From: Archaeoglobaceae archaeon
GTDB taxonomy: Archaea > Halobacteriota > Archaeoglobi > Archaeoglobales > Archaeoglobaceae
Length of the DNA stretch: 64,000 nucleotides
Assembly: GCA_038734275.1 (NCBI GenBank)
Contig: JAVYOO010000001.1
Coordinates: forward strand, 124,001 to 188,000
Reading direction: 5' to 3'
The first letter of the stretch is position 1. Each line of letters begins with the position of its first letter. Position numbers and translations under genes: made by a program. The notes beneath the pieces are model-generated. The model made no database searches. It was given only the letters and a program-made list of their open reading frames with translations, and was not told the DNA's origin. This document shows positions 34,016 to 42,945 of this stretch, piece by piece.

Positions 34016-34757
34016 GATCTTGCTACAGATCAAAAACATAAGGAAATGGTTCAACAGTCAGGAAAAAAAGCTATTGGTGATAGACGGAGTTAGCTTTGAT
34101 GTTAAAGAAGGTGAGTTTATAAGCATTCTTGGCCCAAGTGGATGTGGGAAAACTACTTTACTTAGGATCATTGCTGGATTGGAAAAGCAGGATGAGGGAG
34201 AAATTCTGCTTCGGGGAAAAAGTATCACGGGCCCGGGACAGGATCGTGCAATGGTTTTTCAGGATTATGCTTTATTCCCATGGAGAACAGTTCTTGGAAA
34301 TATCTTGTTTGGACTTGAAATAAGAAAAACTCCAAAGAAAGAGGCTTTAGAAAAAGCTAAGAAATTCATAAAGTTGGTAGGGCTTGAAGGCTTTGAGAAC
34401 TCATATCCGCATGAGCTTTCTGGTGGTATGAGGCAAAGAGTCGCTCTTGCAAGAGCCCTTGTCTGTGAACCAGACATACTGCTTATGGATGAGCCTTTAA
34501 GTGCTCTCGACGCACAAACAAGGAACCTGATGCAAACAGAGCTTGTTAGAATATGGCAGGAAACAAAAAAGACGATTATTTATGTAACCCATAACATCGA
34601 GGAGGCAGTATACATGGCGGACAGAATAGCTGTGCTTTCAAAAAGACCAGCAAAACTTCTCGACTTAGTTGATGTAGACATTGAAAGACCGCGTGACAGA
34701 TTTTCGAAGGAATTTATTAATCTAAGGGCAAGAATTTTCAAGCTAATTCAGGGTTAA
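34008..34757 (+). CDS. ABC transporter ATP-binding protein, SsuB/TauB type
   Basis: A 249-residue ATPase for the sulfonate/nitrate-type importer. Walker A GPSGCGKTT near residue 44, Q-loop VFQDYALFPW, signature LSGGMRQRVALARAL, Walker B ILLMDEPLSALD, and H-loop VTHNIEEAV. The TTG at 34008 follows a GGAGGAGGGG site, and the gene overlaps the permease by 8 bp. The three genes form one transport operon. Confidence 0.93.
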   Translation: MSEILLQIKNIRKWFNSQEKKLLVIDGVSFDVKEGEFISILGPSGCGKTTLLRIIAGLEKQDEGEILLRGKSITGPGQDRAMVFQDYALFPWRTVLGNILFGLEIRKTPKKEALEKAKKFIKLVGLEGFENSYPHELSGGMRQRVALARALVCEPDILLMDEPLSALDAQTRNLMQTELVRIWQETKKTIIYVTHNIEEAVYMADRIAVLSKRPAKLLDLVDVDIERPRDRFSKEFINLRARIFKLIQG

Positions 34758-34790
34758 TTTAGACTAAATCAGAAATCTTTTATTTCTATG
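34756..34790 (+). promoter_or_regulatory. cfbE promoter with palindrome
   Basis: A perfect odd-centred palindrome, ATTTAGACTAAAT, lies at 34757-34769, ending 35 bp before the cfbE start codon. An AT-rich TATA-like CTTTTATTTC follows at about 34777-34786. With the start codon only about 25 bp beyond, the mRNA is probably leaderless. The palindrome, just upstream of the TATA element, is a good operator candidate and recurs in degenerate form before the ABC transporter. Confidence 0.5.
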
Positions 34791-34804
34791 CGATTAGCCA
34801 TTCC

Positions 34805-36184
34805 ATGCGCCCTCTAACTAATTGCAAAACTCTTGTTGTAGACATGACCCATGGGGGAAAAGTGATATGCGAAGAATTGATCAAAAGAGACTGTGAGGTT
34901 TATGCTTTTGATAATCACAGGACTTTGAAAAAAGATGAAGTTGAAAAATTGATCTCGATCGGAGTTAAGGTTTTTTCTGAAGAAAAAGAACTAAATGTAG
35001 AGGATTTTGACGTCATTGTTGTTCAGCATGCTGATCCTGAAATGAGGATTTTTAAAACCGCACTCGAGCTTGGAATTCCTGTTATTAGCCATGCAAGAAC
35101 TGTCGGGATAATACTTTCAGAGTTGAAGGGCTCAGTTAGGATTATTGAAATAACTGGGACGAATGGGAAAACCACAACTGCGAACATGCTCTCAAAAATA
35201 TTATCCGATTCCGGAAAAACCGTTCTAATCCACGACAGTCTAAGCACGAGGATTGTTAACAGTTCAGGAGAGAAATCACTCGCAAAAGGTCTTAGTATAA
35301 CCCCGGCAAATGCTTTGAGAGCTTACAGAATTGCTCAGGAATTTGATTTTGACAGCGCTATCTTTGAAATATCCCTTGGAGGGACTGGAGCGGGGGACAT
35401 AGGAATTCTAACAGGGATTTATGAAAATTACAGAGCATCTTTTTTTAGAAATGCGTTTAACAGCAAACTGCAAATGGCTATAAACATGAAAAACGGAATC
35501 CTTGTGTTGAACGGGGATAACCTGACAAGAAAATTTTCTCACGCATTTTTTGGCCCATCCAATATTTATGGTATCGAAAGAGGACAAGAGGTTAGGGTGG
35601 AAAAGCTCGGTGATAAAGTAGAAGGTGTGATAGATGGTCTTTCAACAATCTCTGGTAAAAAAATAACTTCATCTTTTGAATTTAGACTTCAAGATTCTCT
35701 TTTTGGTAGATTTCATATACTCAACGCTCTCGCTGCTTTAACTGCGGCAGCTTCTTTGGAGTTAGAAATTGATGAGGTATGCAAGTCTTTAATGGGGTTT
35801 AAAGGAGTAAAGGGAAGAGCAATTGTAGAAAGGGCTGAGAGGGGAATTTTGGTAGATTGTTCCAATAGAGGTATTAATGCGCCAGCGATATTGACAGCAG
35901 TAGAGCAAGCCCTATCTCAACGAGGCAAATATTTTGATGCGTTAGTTGTTGTTCTTTCTGGATCTGAAAAGGCAACTTGCGAAATAATAGACACAAATAG
36001 GCTATCAAATGAGCTAAAAAGTAGAAAAATTGATTTGATCTTGCTTTGTGGAGCCTTGGGGAAGAAGCTTATAGAACTTGGGGTCAATGGCCTTTTCTTT
36101 GAAAAATTAAGTAAAAATGAGGTAGAAAAGCTTTCAGCAAGGTTTAATAATCCCATAATCTTATTTTTCAGTAATGAAGCTTAA
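34805..36184 (+). CDS. cfbE: coenzyme F430 synthetase CfbE (Mur ligase family)
   Basis: A MurF/MurC-like ATP-dependent ligase that closes the final carbocycle of F430 from 15,17(3)-seco-F430-17(3)-acid. ATP-binding loop ITGTNGKTTTANML (in part) near residue 115-128, and the later EISLGGTGAGDIG and LSGSEKATCEIID regions fit the family. The N-terminal domain is Rossmann-like (TLVVDMTHGGKVICEEL). 459 residues. Leaderless-looking start. Overlaps cfbD by 11 bp; together with cfbD and cfbB it forms an F430 operon. Confidence 0.9.
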   Translation: MRPLTNCKTLVVDMTHGGKVICEELIKRDCEVYAFDNHRTLKKDEVEKLISIGVKVFSEEKELNVEDFDVIVVQHADPEMRIFKTALELGIPVISHARTVGIILSELKGSVRIIEITGTNGKTTTANMLSKILSDSGKTVLIHDSLSTRIVNSSGEKSLAKGLSITPANALRAYRIAQEFDFDSAIFEISLGGTGAGDIGILTGIYENYRASFFRNAFNSKLQMAINMKNGILVLNGDNLTRKFSHAFFGPSNIYGIERGQEVRVEKLGDKVEGVIDGLSTISGKKITSSFEFRLQDSLFGRFHILNALAALTAAASLELEIDEVCKSLMGFKGVKGRAIVERAERGILVDCSNRGINAPAILTAVEQALSQRGKYFDALVVVLSGSEKATCEIIDTNRLSNELKSRKIDLILLCGALGKKLIELGVNGLFFEKLSKNEVEKLSARFNNPIILFFSNEA

Positions 36185-37265
36185 AAGCCTACCATATGCA
36201 GTCCATCCGAGGCCAAATCCGATAGCTGCGGCTCTCTACACACTCAGAGACCTTAATTGCAGGCACATAATCTTGCATGGGCCTTCAGGATGCAATTTCA
36301 GGGCTTTGAGATTGCTTGAAAGAGATGGAGTAAAGATCTTTACAACATCAATGAACGATTTCGATGTCGTGCTCGGGGGAAAGCAGAAACTTTTAGAAGT
36401 GCTTGATGCGGTTTACAGCGATTTTAAGCCAGAGATAATCGGCGTTGTAGGAACTTGTTGCACGACAATCATAGGCGAAGACATCGAAGCAGAGGTGTCT
36501 GAAGCAGGAATACCGGCGAAGGTTGTTTGTGCAAACGTTTCAGGATGCGGGGATAACACTGAAGGGGCGATAAGGGTGGTTGAATCCGCATTTAAGCTTG
36601 GTATAATAGACAAAGAGGAACTTGAAAGGCAAATTAGAATCCTTAAAATGGCGAGCAAAGTCGAAAAAGAACGTGGTGTTGCTATTCCCGGATATATTGC
36701 TCCCACTTCAGGTGATGAAGTAAAAGAGGTTGCTGGTGAGATCCTTGAAAAACTAAGGGAAGGTTTGCTCGTCATACTTAACGCAAAAAAAGAAACAGCA
36801 TACCTATATGCGGACATTATTCTTGCAATCAACAGTGCCAGAAAAAGGTTTGGAGGAGAATTTGGCGTGATAGCAAATCTTGAAGACAGCAGAGGGTTGC
36901 CAAAGGTAAGAGAGGATGCGAAGAATATTCTAAAACAACTAAACGAAAATGGTGTAGAGATTGACTATTTCAGCGGATCTCTCGATGAATACGCATACTC
37001 CGCAGACAAAGCGCTTGAATTAGCAGATAGCTTTGATTATACTTCGGCAATTGTTCTCGGAATACCCCAAGCTTTAAAACCAACAAAATTTGAATATTCA
37101 GTCGGTGTATCTTCTGGAGAGAGAACAATGACAAGGCTTAGAGAACTGGGATATAAAAGAACTGTCAATGAGGAGGGCGCTCACATAAACGTTCTTGGCA
37201 AGAGAGAGATTGTGCAATCTCATTTGGGAAATGCAATAAGAGCATTATGCGGATCCCTAGAATAG
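36174..37265 (+). CDS. cfbD: Ni-sirohydrochlorin a,c-diamide reductive cyclase subunit CfbD
   Basis: NifD-like catalytic subunit (363 aa) that with the NifH-like CfbC performs the six-electron reduction and gamma-lactam ring closure in F430 synthesis. Cysteines likely to hold the [4Fe-4S] cluster are in GPSGCNFRA near residue 41 and GTCCTTIIGEDIEAE near 100. No FeMo-cofactor ligands or NifK partner are present. The gene overlaps both neighbours (11 bp with cfbE, 19 bp with cfbB), suggesting translational coupling. CfbC lies 8 kb downstream on the other strand. Confidence 0.92.
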   Translation: MKLKSLPYAVHPRPNPIAAALYTLRDLNCRHIILHGPSGCNFRALRLLERDGVKIFTTSMNDFDVVLGGKQKLLEVLDAVYSDFKPEIIGVVGTCCTTIIGEDIEAEVSEAGIPAKVVCANVSGCGDNTEGAIRVVESAFKLGIIDKEELERQIRILKMASKVEKERGVAIPGYIAPTSGDEVKEVAGEILEKLREGLLVILNAKKETAYLYADIILAINSARKRFGGEFGVIANLEDSRGLPKVREDAKNILKQLNENGVEIDYFSGSLDEYAYSADKALELADSFDYTSAIVLGIPQALKPTKFEYSVGVSSGERTMTRLRELGYKRTVNEEGAHINVLGKREIVQSHLGNAIRALCGSLE

Positions 37266-38605
37266 TAATCTCGGCTTCAAACAGCAGCAGTGGAAAAACA
37301 ATGTTAACATGCGGAATCTCAAGAGCACTCAGGAAGAGGGGTTACAAAGTTCAGACTTTTAAAGTAGGGCCAGACTTTATAGATCCCCAGTATCTAAGTC
37401 TTGCTTCTGGCAGAAAGGCTGTAAATCTTGATTCTTGGCTAATGAGCGAGGAAGCGATTTTGAGAGACTTTGAGAAATACTGTAATGAGGCAGATATAGC
37501 AATAATAGAGGGTGTGAGAAGTTTATACGATTCTTCGGATCCTTTGAGTCTGAAAGGTAGCACTTATTCTGTGGCGAATATACTGAAAGCTCCAATATTG
37601 CTCACGATAGACATTCGGGGATTAAACATGGGTTCAGCAGCAATTGCAAAAGGTTTCGTCTCGCTTTTTAATGCCAACATTAAAGGAGTTATATTGAACT
37701 CAGCAAGAAGTGAAAGTCATGAGTTAAAGGCAAAAAAAGCAGTCGAAGAGCTAGCAAAGATAAAGGTTTTGGGTGTCATTCCAAGAAAAAAGGAGCTCGA
37801 AATCGGAATGAGGCATCTTGGACTTATTACGGTTAAAGAAATCGAAAAAGAAGTTGAAAATAGGATAGAAAAGTGGTCTGAAGTTGTAGAGGAGAAATTG
37901 GAACTTGAAGAACTTTTAAGAATAGCTGAAGAAGCTGAAGAATTATCAGAAGTCGATGAAGAAGCTAAGAATGAGGAATTTGATGTAAATGTGGCAATTG
38001 CATTTGATAAGTGCTTTAACTTCTATTATGCGCAGAATCTGAACTATCTGAAATCTTTTGGAGCGAATCTGAAGTTTTTTAGTCCTCTCGAGAGCGAGTC
38101 ATTTGAAGACATCGACGGCTTCATGATTGGTGGCGGGTATCCCGAGATATACGGAGGAGAGTTTAACAAAGCAACTATGAGGTCTTTAAAAAAGAAAATA
38201 GAAGATGAATGTCCATGTTATGCGGAATGTGGAGGACTTATGTTTTTGTGTAGTAGAATCATTGCCTATGGGAGAGAATTTGAAGGAGTGGGTTTAGTCT
38301 CCGCAGATGTGGTTTTGGACGTTTCAAAAAGATTTCTGGGTTACACTCGAGCAAAAGTTTTACGGGATAATGTAGTCTCACTTAAAAACGACACGATTCT
38401 TGGTCATGAGTTTCATTATTCCTACCTTGATCCGGCAGAGGATTTGAAATACGCTTATGAACTTGAAAGAGGTTATGGGATAGATGGAAAAAGAGATGGC
38501 ATCATCCTACACAACTGTCTTGCGAGCTACATGCATGTGCTGTTTTCCGACCCAAGAATGCCTCGAAGATTCTTGGAAATGTGTAAGAATTATAAAAGAA
38601 AATGA
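37247..38605 (+). CDS. cfbB: Ni-sirohydrochlorin a,c-diamide synthase CfbB
   Basis: A CbiA/CobB-type glutamine-dependent amidotransferase (452 aa) that converts the a and c acetate chains of Ni-sirohydrochlorin to amides. The N-terminal ATPase domain has the P-loop ASNSSSGKTMLT near residues 10-20 and FKVGPDFIDPQYL. The C-terminal class I glutaminase domain has the nucleophile in YAECGGLMFL and the His of HEFHYS. An acidic, charged linker (EELLRIAEEAEELSEVDEEAK, in part) joins the domains. As CbiA homologues also act in cobalamin synthesis, the choice of CfbB rests on the operon with cfbE and cfbD. Confidence 0.9.
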   Translation: MRIPRIVISASNSSSGKTMLTCGISRALRKRGYKVQTFKVGPDFIDPQYLSLASGRKAVNLDSWLMSEEAILRDFEKYCNEADIAIIEGVRSLYDSSDPLSLKGSTYSVANILKAPILLTIDIRGLNMGSAAIAKGFVSLFNANIKGVILNSARSESHELKAKKAVEELAKIKVLGVIPRKKELEIGMRHLGLITVKEIEKEVENRIEKWSEVVEEKLELEELLRIAEEAEELSEVDEEAKNEEFDVNVAIAFDKCFNFYYAQNLNYLKSFGANLKFFSPLESESFEDIDGFMIGGGYPEIYGGEFNKATMRSLKKKIEDECPCYAECGGLMFLCSRIIAYGREFEGVGLVSADVVLDVSKRFLGYTRAKVLRDNVVSLKNDTILGHEFHYSYLDPAEDLKYAYELERGYGIDGKRDGIILHNCLASYMHVLFSDPRMPRRFLEMCKNYKRK

Positions 38606-38606
38606 A

Positions 38607-39548
38607 TTAAATCAACCCAAGAATGCTCTCCTTTCTGAAATCGAAGAAGGTCTTTTGATCTCCTTTATAAGCCAATTTTACGACTCTGCTTGAGTCAACT
38701 TCTCCAACAACTCCAGCATTTAAACCATGTGATCTAAATACCTCTATGACCTCTTCAGGACGATCAGAAGTCACACAAAAACCACATGCAGGATAACTTT
38801 TCAGCCACTGAATTATTTCAACGTTTTCTGGTTTTGGGATTCTCTCTACATCGATCACGGCACCTTTTTTGCTAACTTCCAACATCATTGCAATAGTGCC
38901 AATTATTCCCGCATTGCTGAGATCTTTACCCGCATTTACGAGCTTTTTTTCTGCGAGATAAACCATCGATTCAAGCTGTCTTCTTATTGTCTTAGCATCT
39001 TTTTTCGTGGAATCAAAGTTGTAAATCAGCTTTCTGTGTGGTTCTCCAATAGTATCAACAGCCACAATAATACTGTCTCCTTCTTTTGCAGTATTTGATT
39101 TGATCAGTGTTCCTTTTTTCGCAAAACCGATCATTGCAACTTCTACAGAATTAGATGGTGCGTCAGGATGAACGTGTCCCTTTAAAATTTTGATGTCATA
39201 CTTCTTTGCTGCATCAAACATCCCTTTCTTTATTTTGTCCAAGCAAGCGGGATCTCTAACTGAGAGCACATTGACTGCATACTTTGCTCTTGCGCCCATT
39301 GCGTATACATCGTGCACGTTCACGAGGATCGAGATGAATCCGCCCCAGTAGAGGTCTTCTTCGAGAACTCTATGCCAGATACCGTCAACTGTAAATACAA
39401 TTTCCCAGTCATCGAGAGTGAAATAACCAGCATCTTCTCCAAAGAATTCATCAACGAGCTCAGCAAGCTTTCCTGCAAATTTTTTTCTCGTTAATCCTGG
39501 CCAATTTCTTACTTCAGAGATTATTTGATCGAGATTTGGTGTTGCCAT
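38607..39548 (-). CDS. methanogenesis marker protein 2 (AIR synthase-related)
   Basis: A 313-residue PurM/ThiL/selenophosphate synthetase-like ATP-binding protein, the family named methanogenesis marker 2. Visible signs are the DDWEIVFTVDGIWHR metal-nucleotide segment near residue 40, VNVHDVYAMGA near residue 72, and the C-terminal PACGFCVTSDRPEEV. Its start shares the 250-bp divergent region with mcrB, and its stop lies 1 bp from the cfbB stop. Function is unproven; a phosphorylated intermediate in cofactor or MCR modification chemistry is conceivable. Confidence 0.87.
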   Translation of the reverse strand: MATPNLDQIISEVRNWPGLTRKKFAGKLAELVDEFFGEDAGYFTLDDWEIVFTVDGIWHRVLEEDLYWGGFISILVNVHDVYAMGARAKYAVNVLSVRDPACLDKIKKGMFDAAKKYDIKILKGHVHPDAPSNSVEVAMIGFAKKGTLIKSNTAKEGDSIIVAVDTIGEPHRKLIYNFDSTKKDAKTIRRQLESMVYLAEKKLVNAGKDLSNAGIIGTIAMMLEVSKKGAVIDVERIPKPENVEIIQWLKSYPACGFCVTSDRPEEVIEVFRSHGLNAGVVGEVDSSRVVKLAYKGDQKTFFDFRKESILGLI

Positions 39549-39587
39549 TGGCTTAAATTCTGGTTTAGCTTAAAAAGGTTTTTGGAA

Positions 39588-39796
39588 AAATCTCGGTTTC
39601 ATGGATATTTGGTGCAGTTTAAAATTGAAATCTCGGTGTTAATGACTTGTTAAAATTTAAAACTGAAATAAAATTACAATAATCCCGATTTTACATGAAA
39701 GTCTATTTAAAGGCTGGAAAAAATGAGAAAATATTTAAACTTGTGTGCATTTTTAGAAATGCAGTAAGAGTTGTGAAATCGAAAAAAAGGGGGTGG
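39588..39796 (+). promoter_or_regulatory. mcr operon promoter region with repeats and start-site dyad
   Basis: The gap between mmp2 and mcrB. A TATA-like ATATTTAAAC is at 39731-39740, and a GGGGGTGG ribosome binding site at about 39789-39796. At the predicted start site lies a perfect hairpin, TGCATTT at 39746-39752, loop TTAG, AAATGCA at 39757-39763. Farther upstream are two pairs of direct repeats about 40 bp apart: AAATCTCGGTTT (39588-39599) with AAATCTCGGTGT (39628-39639), and TTTAAAATTGAAAT (39618-39631) with TTTAAAACTGAAAT (39656-39669). These may be binding sites for a regulator shared with mmp2. Confidence 0.5.
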
Positions 39797-39800
39797 ATTT

Positions 39801-41132
39801 ATGAAATATAAGGACAAAATAGACCTTTATGACGACAAAGGGAAATTGCTTGAATCGGGAGTGCCACTCGAAGCGATTAGCCCCTTGCTGAACCCTGCCA
39901 TAGAAGGGATCATTAAGACAGTGCAGAGATCCGTAGCGGTGAACTTGCAGGGAATTCAGAAGGCCTTGGAAACTGGAGCGGTAGGTGGAGAGAAGTGCAT
40001 AATCCCTGGGAAGTCTTTGAAGCTTGATGTTGTTGGCAATGCTGGAGCAATTGCAGACAAGATAAAGAGCATATTGCAGGTTAAGAAAGACGACGATACC
40101 GAAGTGCAGATCCTTGACGAGGGCAGAAGTCTCCTTGTGAAAGTTCCAACAATAAGAGTTCTGAAAGCAGTCGAATATACTGCACCAATTACAGCAACCG
40201 CAGCTGCCGTGACTGAAGCAATCATCGACATATTCAAGGTAGACATGTTCGATGCACCAATGGTAAAGGCAGCAGTCTGGGGCAGGTATCCGCAAACAAT
40301 GGATCTGATGGGTGCAAATGTGCAGTCTTTGCTTTCCGTGCCCCAGCAGAATGAAGGCTTGGGGTATGCATTGAGAAATGTGCCAGTTTCGTATATAGCG
40401 ACAATTGCAAGAAAGAATGCAATGAATGCAGCAAGCTTGGCATCGATCTTTGAACAGACCGCAATGATCGAGATGGGCGATGCGATTGGCTCCTTTGAGA
40501 GATTGCATCTCCTTGGACTTGCCTATCAGGGATTAAACGCTAACAATCTCGTATACGAGCTTGTTAAGGCAAATGGAAAGAATGGATCAGTTGGAACTGT
40601 TGTTGCAAGCCTTGTAGAGAGAGCTGTTGAAGATAAGGTCATTAAGCCCAATGGCAAGGGTGCATCTGGCTACGTGACTTATACTACCGATGATATCGCC
40701 TTGTGGAATGCTTATGCTGCAGCTGGATTCCTTGCAGCGACAATGGTGAACTGCGGTGCCCAGAGAGCAATGCAAAGCATATCTGGTGTTACGATCTACT
40801 ACAACGATCTGCTTGAGAGGCAAACCGGATTGCCGTCCGTGGACTTTGGTAGGGCACTTGGTTTGGGTGTCGAGTTCTCGTTCTTCAGCCACTCGATCTA
40901 TGGTGGTGGAAGCCCAGTAGTGTTCCATGGCAACCACATAGTTACGAGGCACAGCAAGGGATTCGTTGCTCCTGCAATCGCAGCTGCAATAGCATTAGAT
41001 GCTGGAACAGTCTACTACAGCCCGGACAGAATCGCTGGTATCATTGGACGTGTCTTCAGCACAATCCCAGCGCTAAGGGAGCCAATAGTGCACGTCGCAA
41101 AGGGTGCTGCGGAGGTTAAGAAGACGGTGTAA
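39801..41132 (+). CDS. mcrB: methyl-coenzyme M reductase beta subunit
   Basis: A 443-residue structural subunit of the alpha2beta2gamma2 MCR, cytoplasmic. It contributes part of the F430/coenzyme B channel: the block SHSIYGGGSPVVFHGNHIVTRH (in part) near residues 357-378 contains the Tyr, Gly and His that bind coenzyme B in characterised enzymes. Full length. First gene of mcrBDCGA, with a 5-bp gap to mcrD. Base composition is higher in G+C than the intergenic DNA and shows the regular codon use of a highly expressed gene. Confidence 0.98.
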   Translation: MKYKDKIDLYDDKGKLLESGVPLEAISPLLNPAIEGIIKTVQRSVAVNLQGIQKALETGAVGGEKCIIPGKSLKLDVVGNAGAIADKIKSILQVKKDDDTEVQILDEGRSLLVKVPTIRVLKAVEYTAPITATAAAVTEAIIDIFKVDMFDAPMVKAAVWGRYPQTMDLMGANVQSLLSVPQQNEGLGYALRNVPVSYIATIARKNAMNAASLASIFEQTAMIEMGDAIGSFERLHLLGLAYQGLNANNLVYELVKANGKNGSVGTVVASLVERAVEDKVIKPNGKGASGYVTYTTDDIALWNAYAAAGFLAATMVNCGAQRAMQSISGVTIYYNDLLERQTGLPSVDFGRALGLGVEFSFFSHSIYGGGSPVVFHGNHIVTRHSKGFVAPAIAAAIALDAGTVYYSPDRIAGIIGRVFSTIPALREPIVHVAKGAAEVKKTV

Positions 41133-41137
41133 CTATC

Positions 41138-41524
41138 ATGCAACCCTCTCCCAAGGAAGAGGTAGAAATATTTCCTTACAGACTTTTGGGGACAAAAACA
41201 GCTGAAACTCTGCTCAGTAAAATTTCCGAAATAGAAGAAGTTGAAGGTGTGCTCATTCAGGGTCCAAGAGTAAAAAGCGATGTAAAAGAAAAAATTGTAA
41301 TTAAAGGCGAAGAGATGGAGCTATCTGTGGCAATAAGTAGACTAATACTTCGCGCGAAAGATCCTGACAAAGTTGTAGATAAACTCAATGAAATCTGCAA
41401 GAATTTGCTTCCTTTCGGGTATTCAATAAGAATAGGCAAATTCACAAAGGATCAGCCCACACTACATGACTACAAGATGGCATACATAATGCAGATGAGA
41501 GAAAGCAGAGAGGATGAAGAATGA
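41138..41524 (+). CDS. mcrD: MCR operon protein D
   Basis: A 128-residue accessory protein (EIFPYRLLGTKTAETLLSKI, in part), not part of the mature enzyme. McrD binds MCR in methanogens and is thought to help assembly or F430 delivery. It lies between mcrB and mcrC as in class I methanogens and Methanosarcinales, and its stop overlaps the mcrC start by 4 bp. Presence of D and C inside the operon distinguishes this locus from the mcrBGA-only clusters of many alkane-oxidising archaea. Confidence 0.93.
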   Translation: MQPSPKEEVEIFPYRLLGTKTAETLLSKISEIEEVEGVLIQGPRVKSDVKEKIVIKGEEMELSVAISRLILRAKDPDKVVDKLNEICKNLLPFGYSIRIGKFTKDQPTLHDYKMAYIMQMRESREDEE

Positions 41525-42144
41525 AAATCGGCAGACAGACGCAGTTTGTTGATTGCAGAGAGGCGATGGGGATCGGTTTAGGAGGCGGATTGGCTCAGCG
41601 CGGAACAATTTCAGAGGGTTACTGTGGTGAAAAGAAATCCGATGTGATCGTTATATCGATGTCTCCTTCCACAAGACACGTAACAAAGCCTGTTTGCGAG
41701 ATCACGGCTGGATTAAGAAGGGAGGGAATAAATCCCAGTGTTCTCGTGCTCGATGCAGGCTCAAGTGCCCCTCCAGGAGCTTCAGCGTCGAGAGGGGGAT
41801 ATGGTTCACATTTCGGGTTAAAAATCGAGGAAATCGACAGGATTTCGAAGCATAAATTGGCAATAATCCATCTGGGAAATGTCAAGCATCATGTTGTCGG
41901 AAAGGCGAAAGCAATACTGAGGTATGTTCCAATTAAGGCTGTCGTTGTGTGCCAGTGTCCCGTAACCTTTGAAGATTTCGCGAAAGCGGGTGTGAAGACG
42001 CGAGTCATTAGCCCTGAAAAACCCGAAACCTTGGGAGAGGTTGTTGAGATAGTTACCGACGTTGTTAGGGGGCAAAATTGCCCGCCAAAAAAAATCGATG
42101 AGATTTGTATGAAAGTTAAGTCGCATTTAGAGGTGAATGTATGA
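41521..42144 (+). CDS. mcrC: MCR operon protein C, activation complex subunit
   Basis: A 207-residue protein that joins the MCR activation complex with component A2 and Mmp3/7/17. Cysteine-rich: FVDCREAMG near 12, EGYCGEK near 35, KPVCEIT near 59, [10 protein letters not shown] near 143-145 and GQNCPPKK near 187. Several of these could ligate the complex iron-sulfur clusters reported there. A glycine-rich loop ([19 protein letters not shown]) is conserved in the family. Overlaps mcrD and mcrG by 4 bp each. Confidence 0.93.
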   Translation: MKIGRQTQFVDCREAMGIGLGGGLAQRGTISEGYCGEKKSDVIVISMSPSTRHVTKPVCEITAGLRREGINPSVLVLDAGSSAPPGASASRGGYGSHFGLKIEEIDRISKHKLAIIHLGNVKHHVVGKAKAILRYVPIKAVVVCQCPVTFEDFAKAGVKTRVISPEKPETLGEVVEIVTDVVRGQNCPPKKIDEICMKVKSHLEVNV

Positions 42145-42935
42145 GCGAGATAAAAGTTAAGGCTGGAAAGTATAAGCCCGCATATCCGGGGCAAACAATC
42201 GTTGCGGAGAACAGAAGAAAATATTTGGACCCCGGATACGAGCTTAAAAAACTGAGATCGATCTCTGACGAGGACGTCGTGAGACTTCTTGGGCATAGGG
42301 TGCCGGGAGAAGCTTATAAGTCTGTGCATCCACCACTTGAAGAACTTGGTGAACCCGCTTGCCCAATTAGGGAGCTTGTAGAGCCAACTCCTGGAGCGAA
42401 GGCGGGAGACAGAATCAGATACATTCAGTTCACGGACTCCGTCTACTTTGCACCGCTTGCTCCATACGTGAGGAGCTGGATGGCCTTCTGGAGATACAGA
42501 GGCGTTGATCCCGGAACACTCTCAGGCAGAGCCCCACTTGAAATGAGAGAACGCGATCTCGAGCTTGTTGCAAAGGAATTGCTTGAAACTGAAGTATTCG
42601 ATCCAGCAAGAGTTGGAGTTAGAGGCGCTACAGTCCATGGCCATTCGCTCAGACTTGATGAGAATGGATTGATGTTTGATGCACTCAGAAGGTATACCTT
42701 TGACAAGAATACTGGCGAAGTGGTCTACGTTAAAGACCAGGTTGGAGTCCCATTGGAGACTCCAGTAAGGGTAGGAAAGCCATTGCCAGAAGAGGAGTTA
42801 AAGAAGATGACAACGATCTACAGAGTGGACGGAGTTTCAACCAGAAATGATCCAGAACTGCTCAACTGGGTAAAGAGGATCCACTTGCTGAGAACTTTTG
42901 CGGGATTTAAGCTTGAAAAAGCTGAAAAGGTGTGA
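42141..42935 (+). CDS. mcrG: methyl-coenzyme M reductase gamma subunit
   Basis: A 264-residue structural subunit of MCR that lines the coenzyme M and F430 site. Conserved features: [11 protein letters not shown], the [16 protein letters not shown] segment near 93-108, the [13 protein letters not shown] block that includes an arginine near the coenzyme M sulfonate, and [12 protein letters not shown] near residue 165. The length is normal. Ends 10 bp before mcrA. Confidence 0.97.
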   Translation: MSEIKVKAGKYKPAYPGQTIVAENRRKYLDPGYELKKLRSISDEDVVRLLGHRVPGEAYKSVHPPLEELGEPACPIRELVEPTPGAKAGDRIRYIQFTDSVYFAPLAPYVRSWMAFWRYRGVDPGTLSGRAPLEMRERDLELVAKELLETEVFDPARVGVRGATVHGHSLRLDENGLMFDALRRYTFDKNTGEVVYVKDQVGVPLETPVRVGKPLPEEELKKMTTIYRVDGVSTRNDPELLNWVKRIHLLRTFAGFKLEKAEKV

Positions 42936-42945
42936 GGTGATTTAG

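Noticed and set aside
39753-40508. 251-residue open frame on the minus strand inside mcrB
   Set aside because: Fully antisense to the certain mcrB gene, rich in Cys and His in a pattern typical of a reversed frame, and without a family resemblance.
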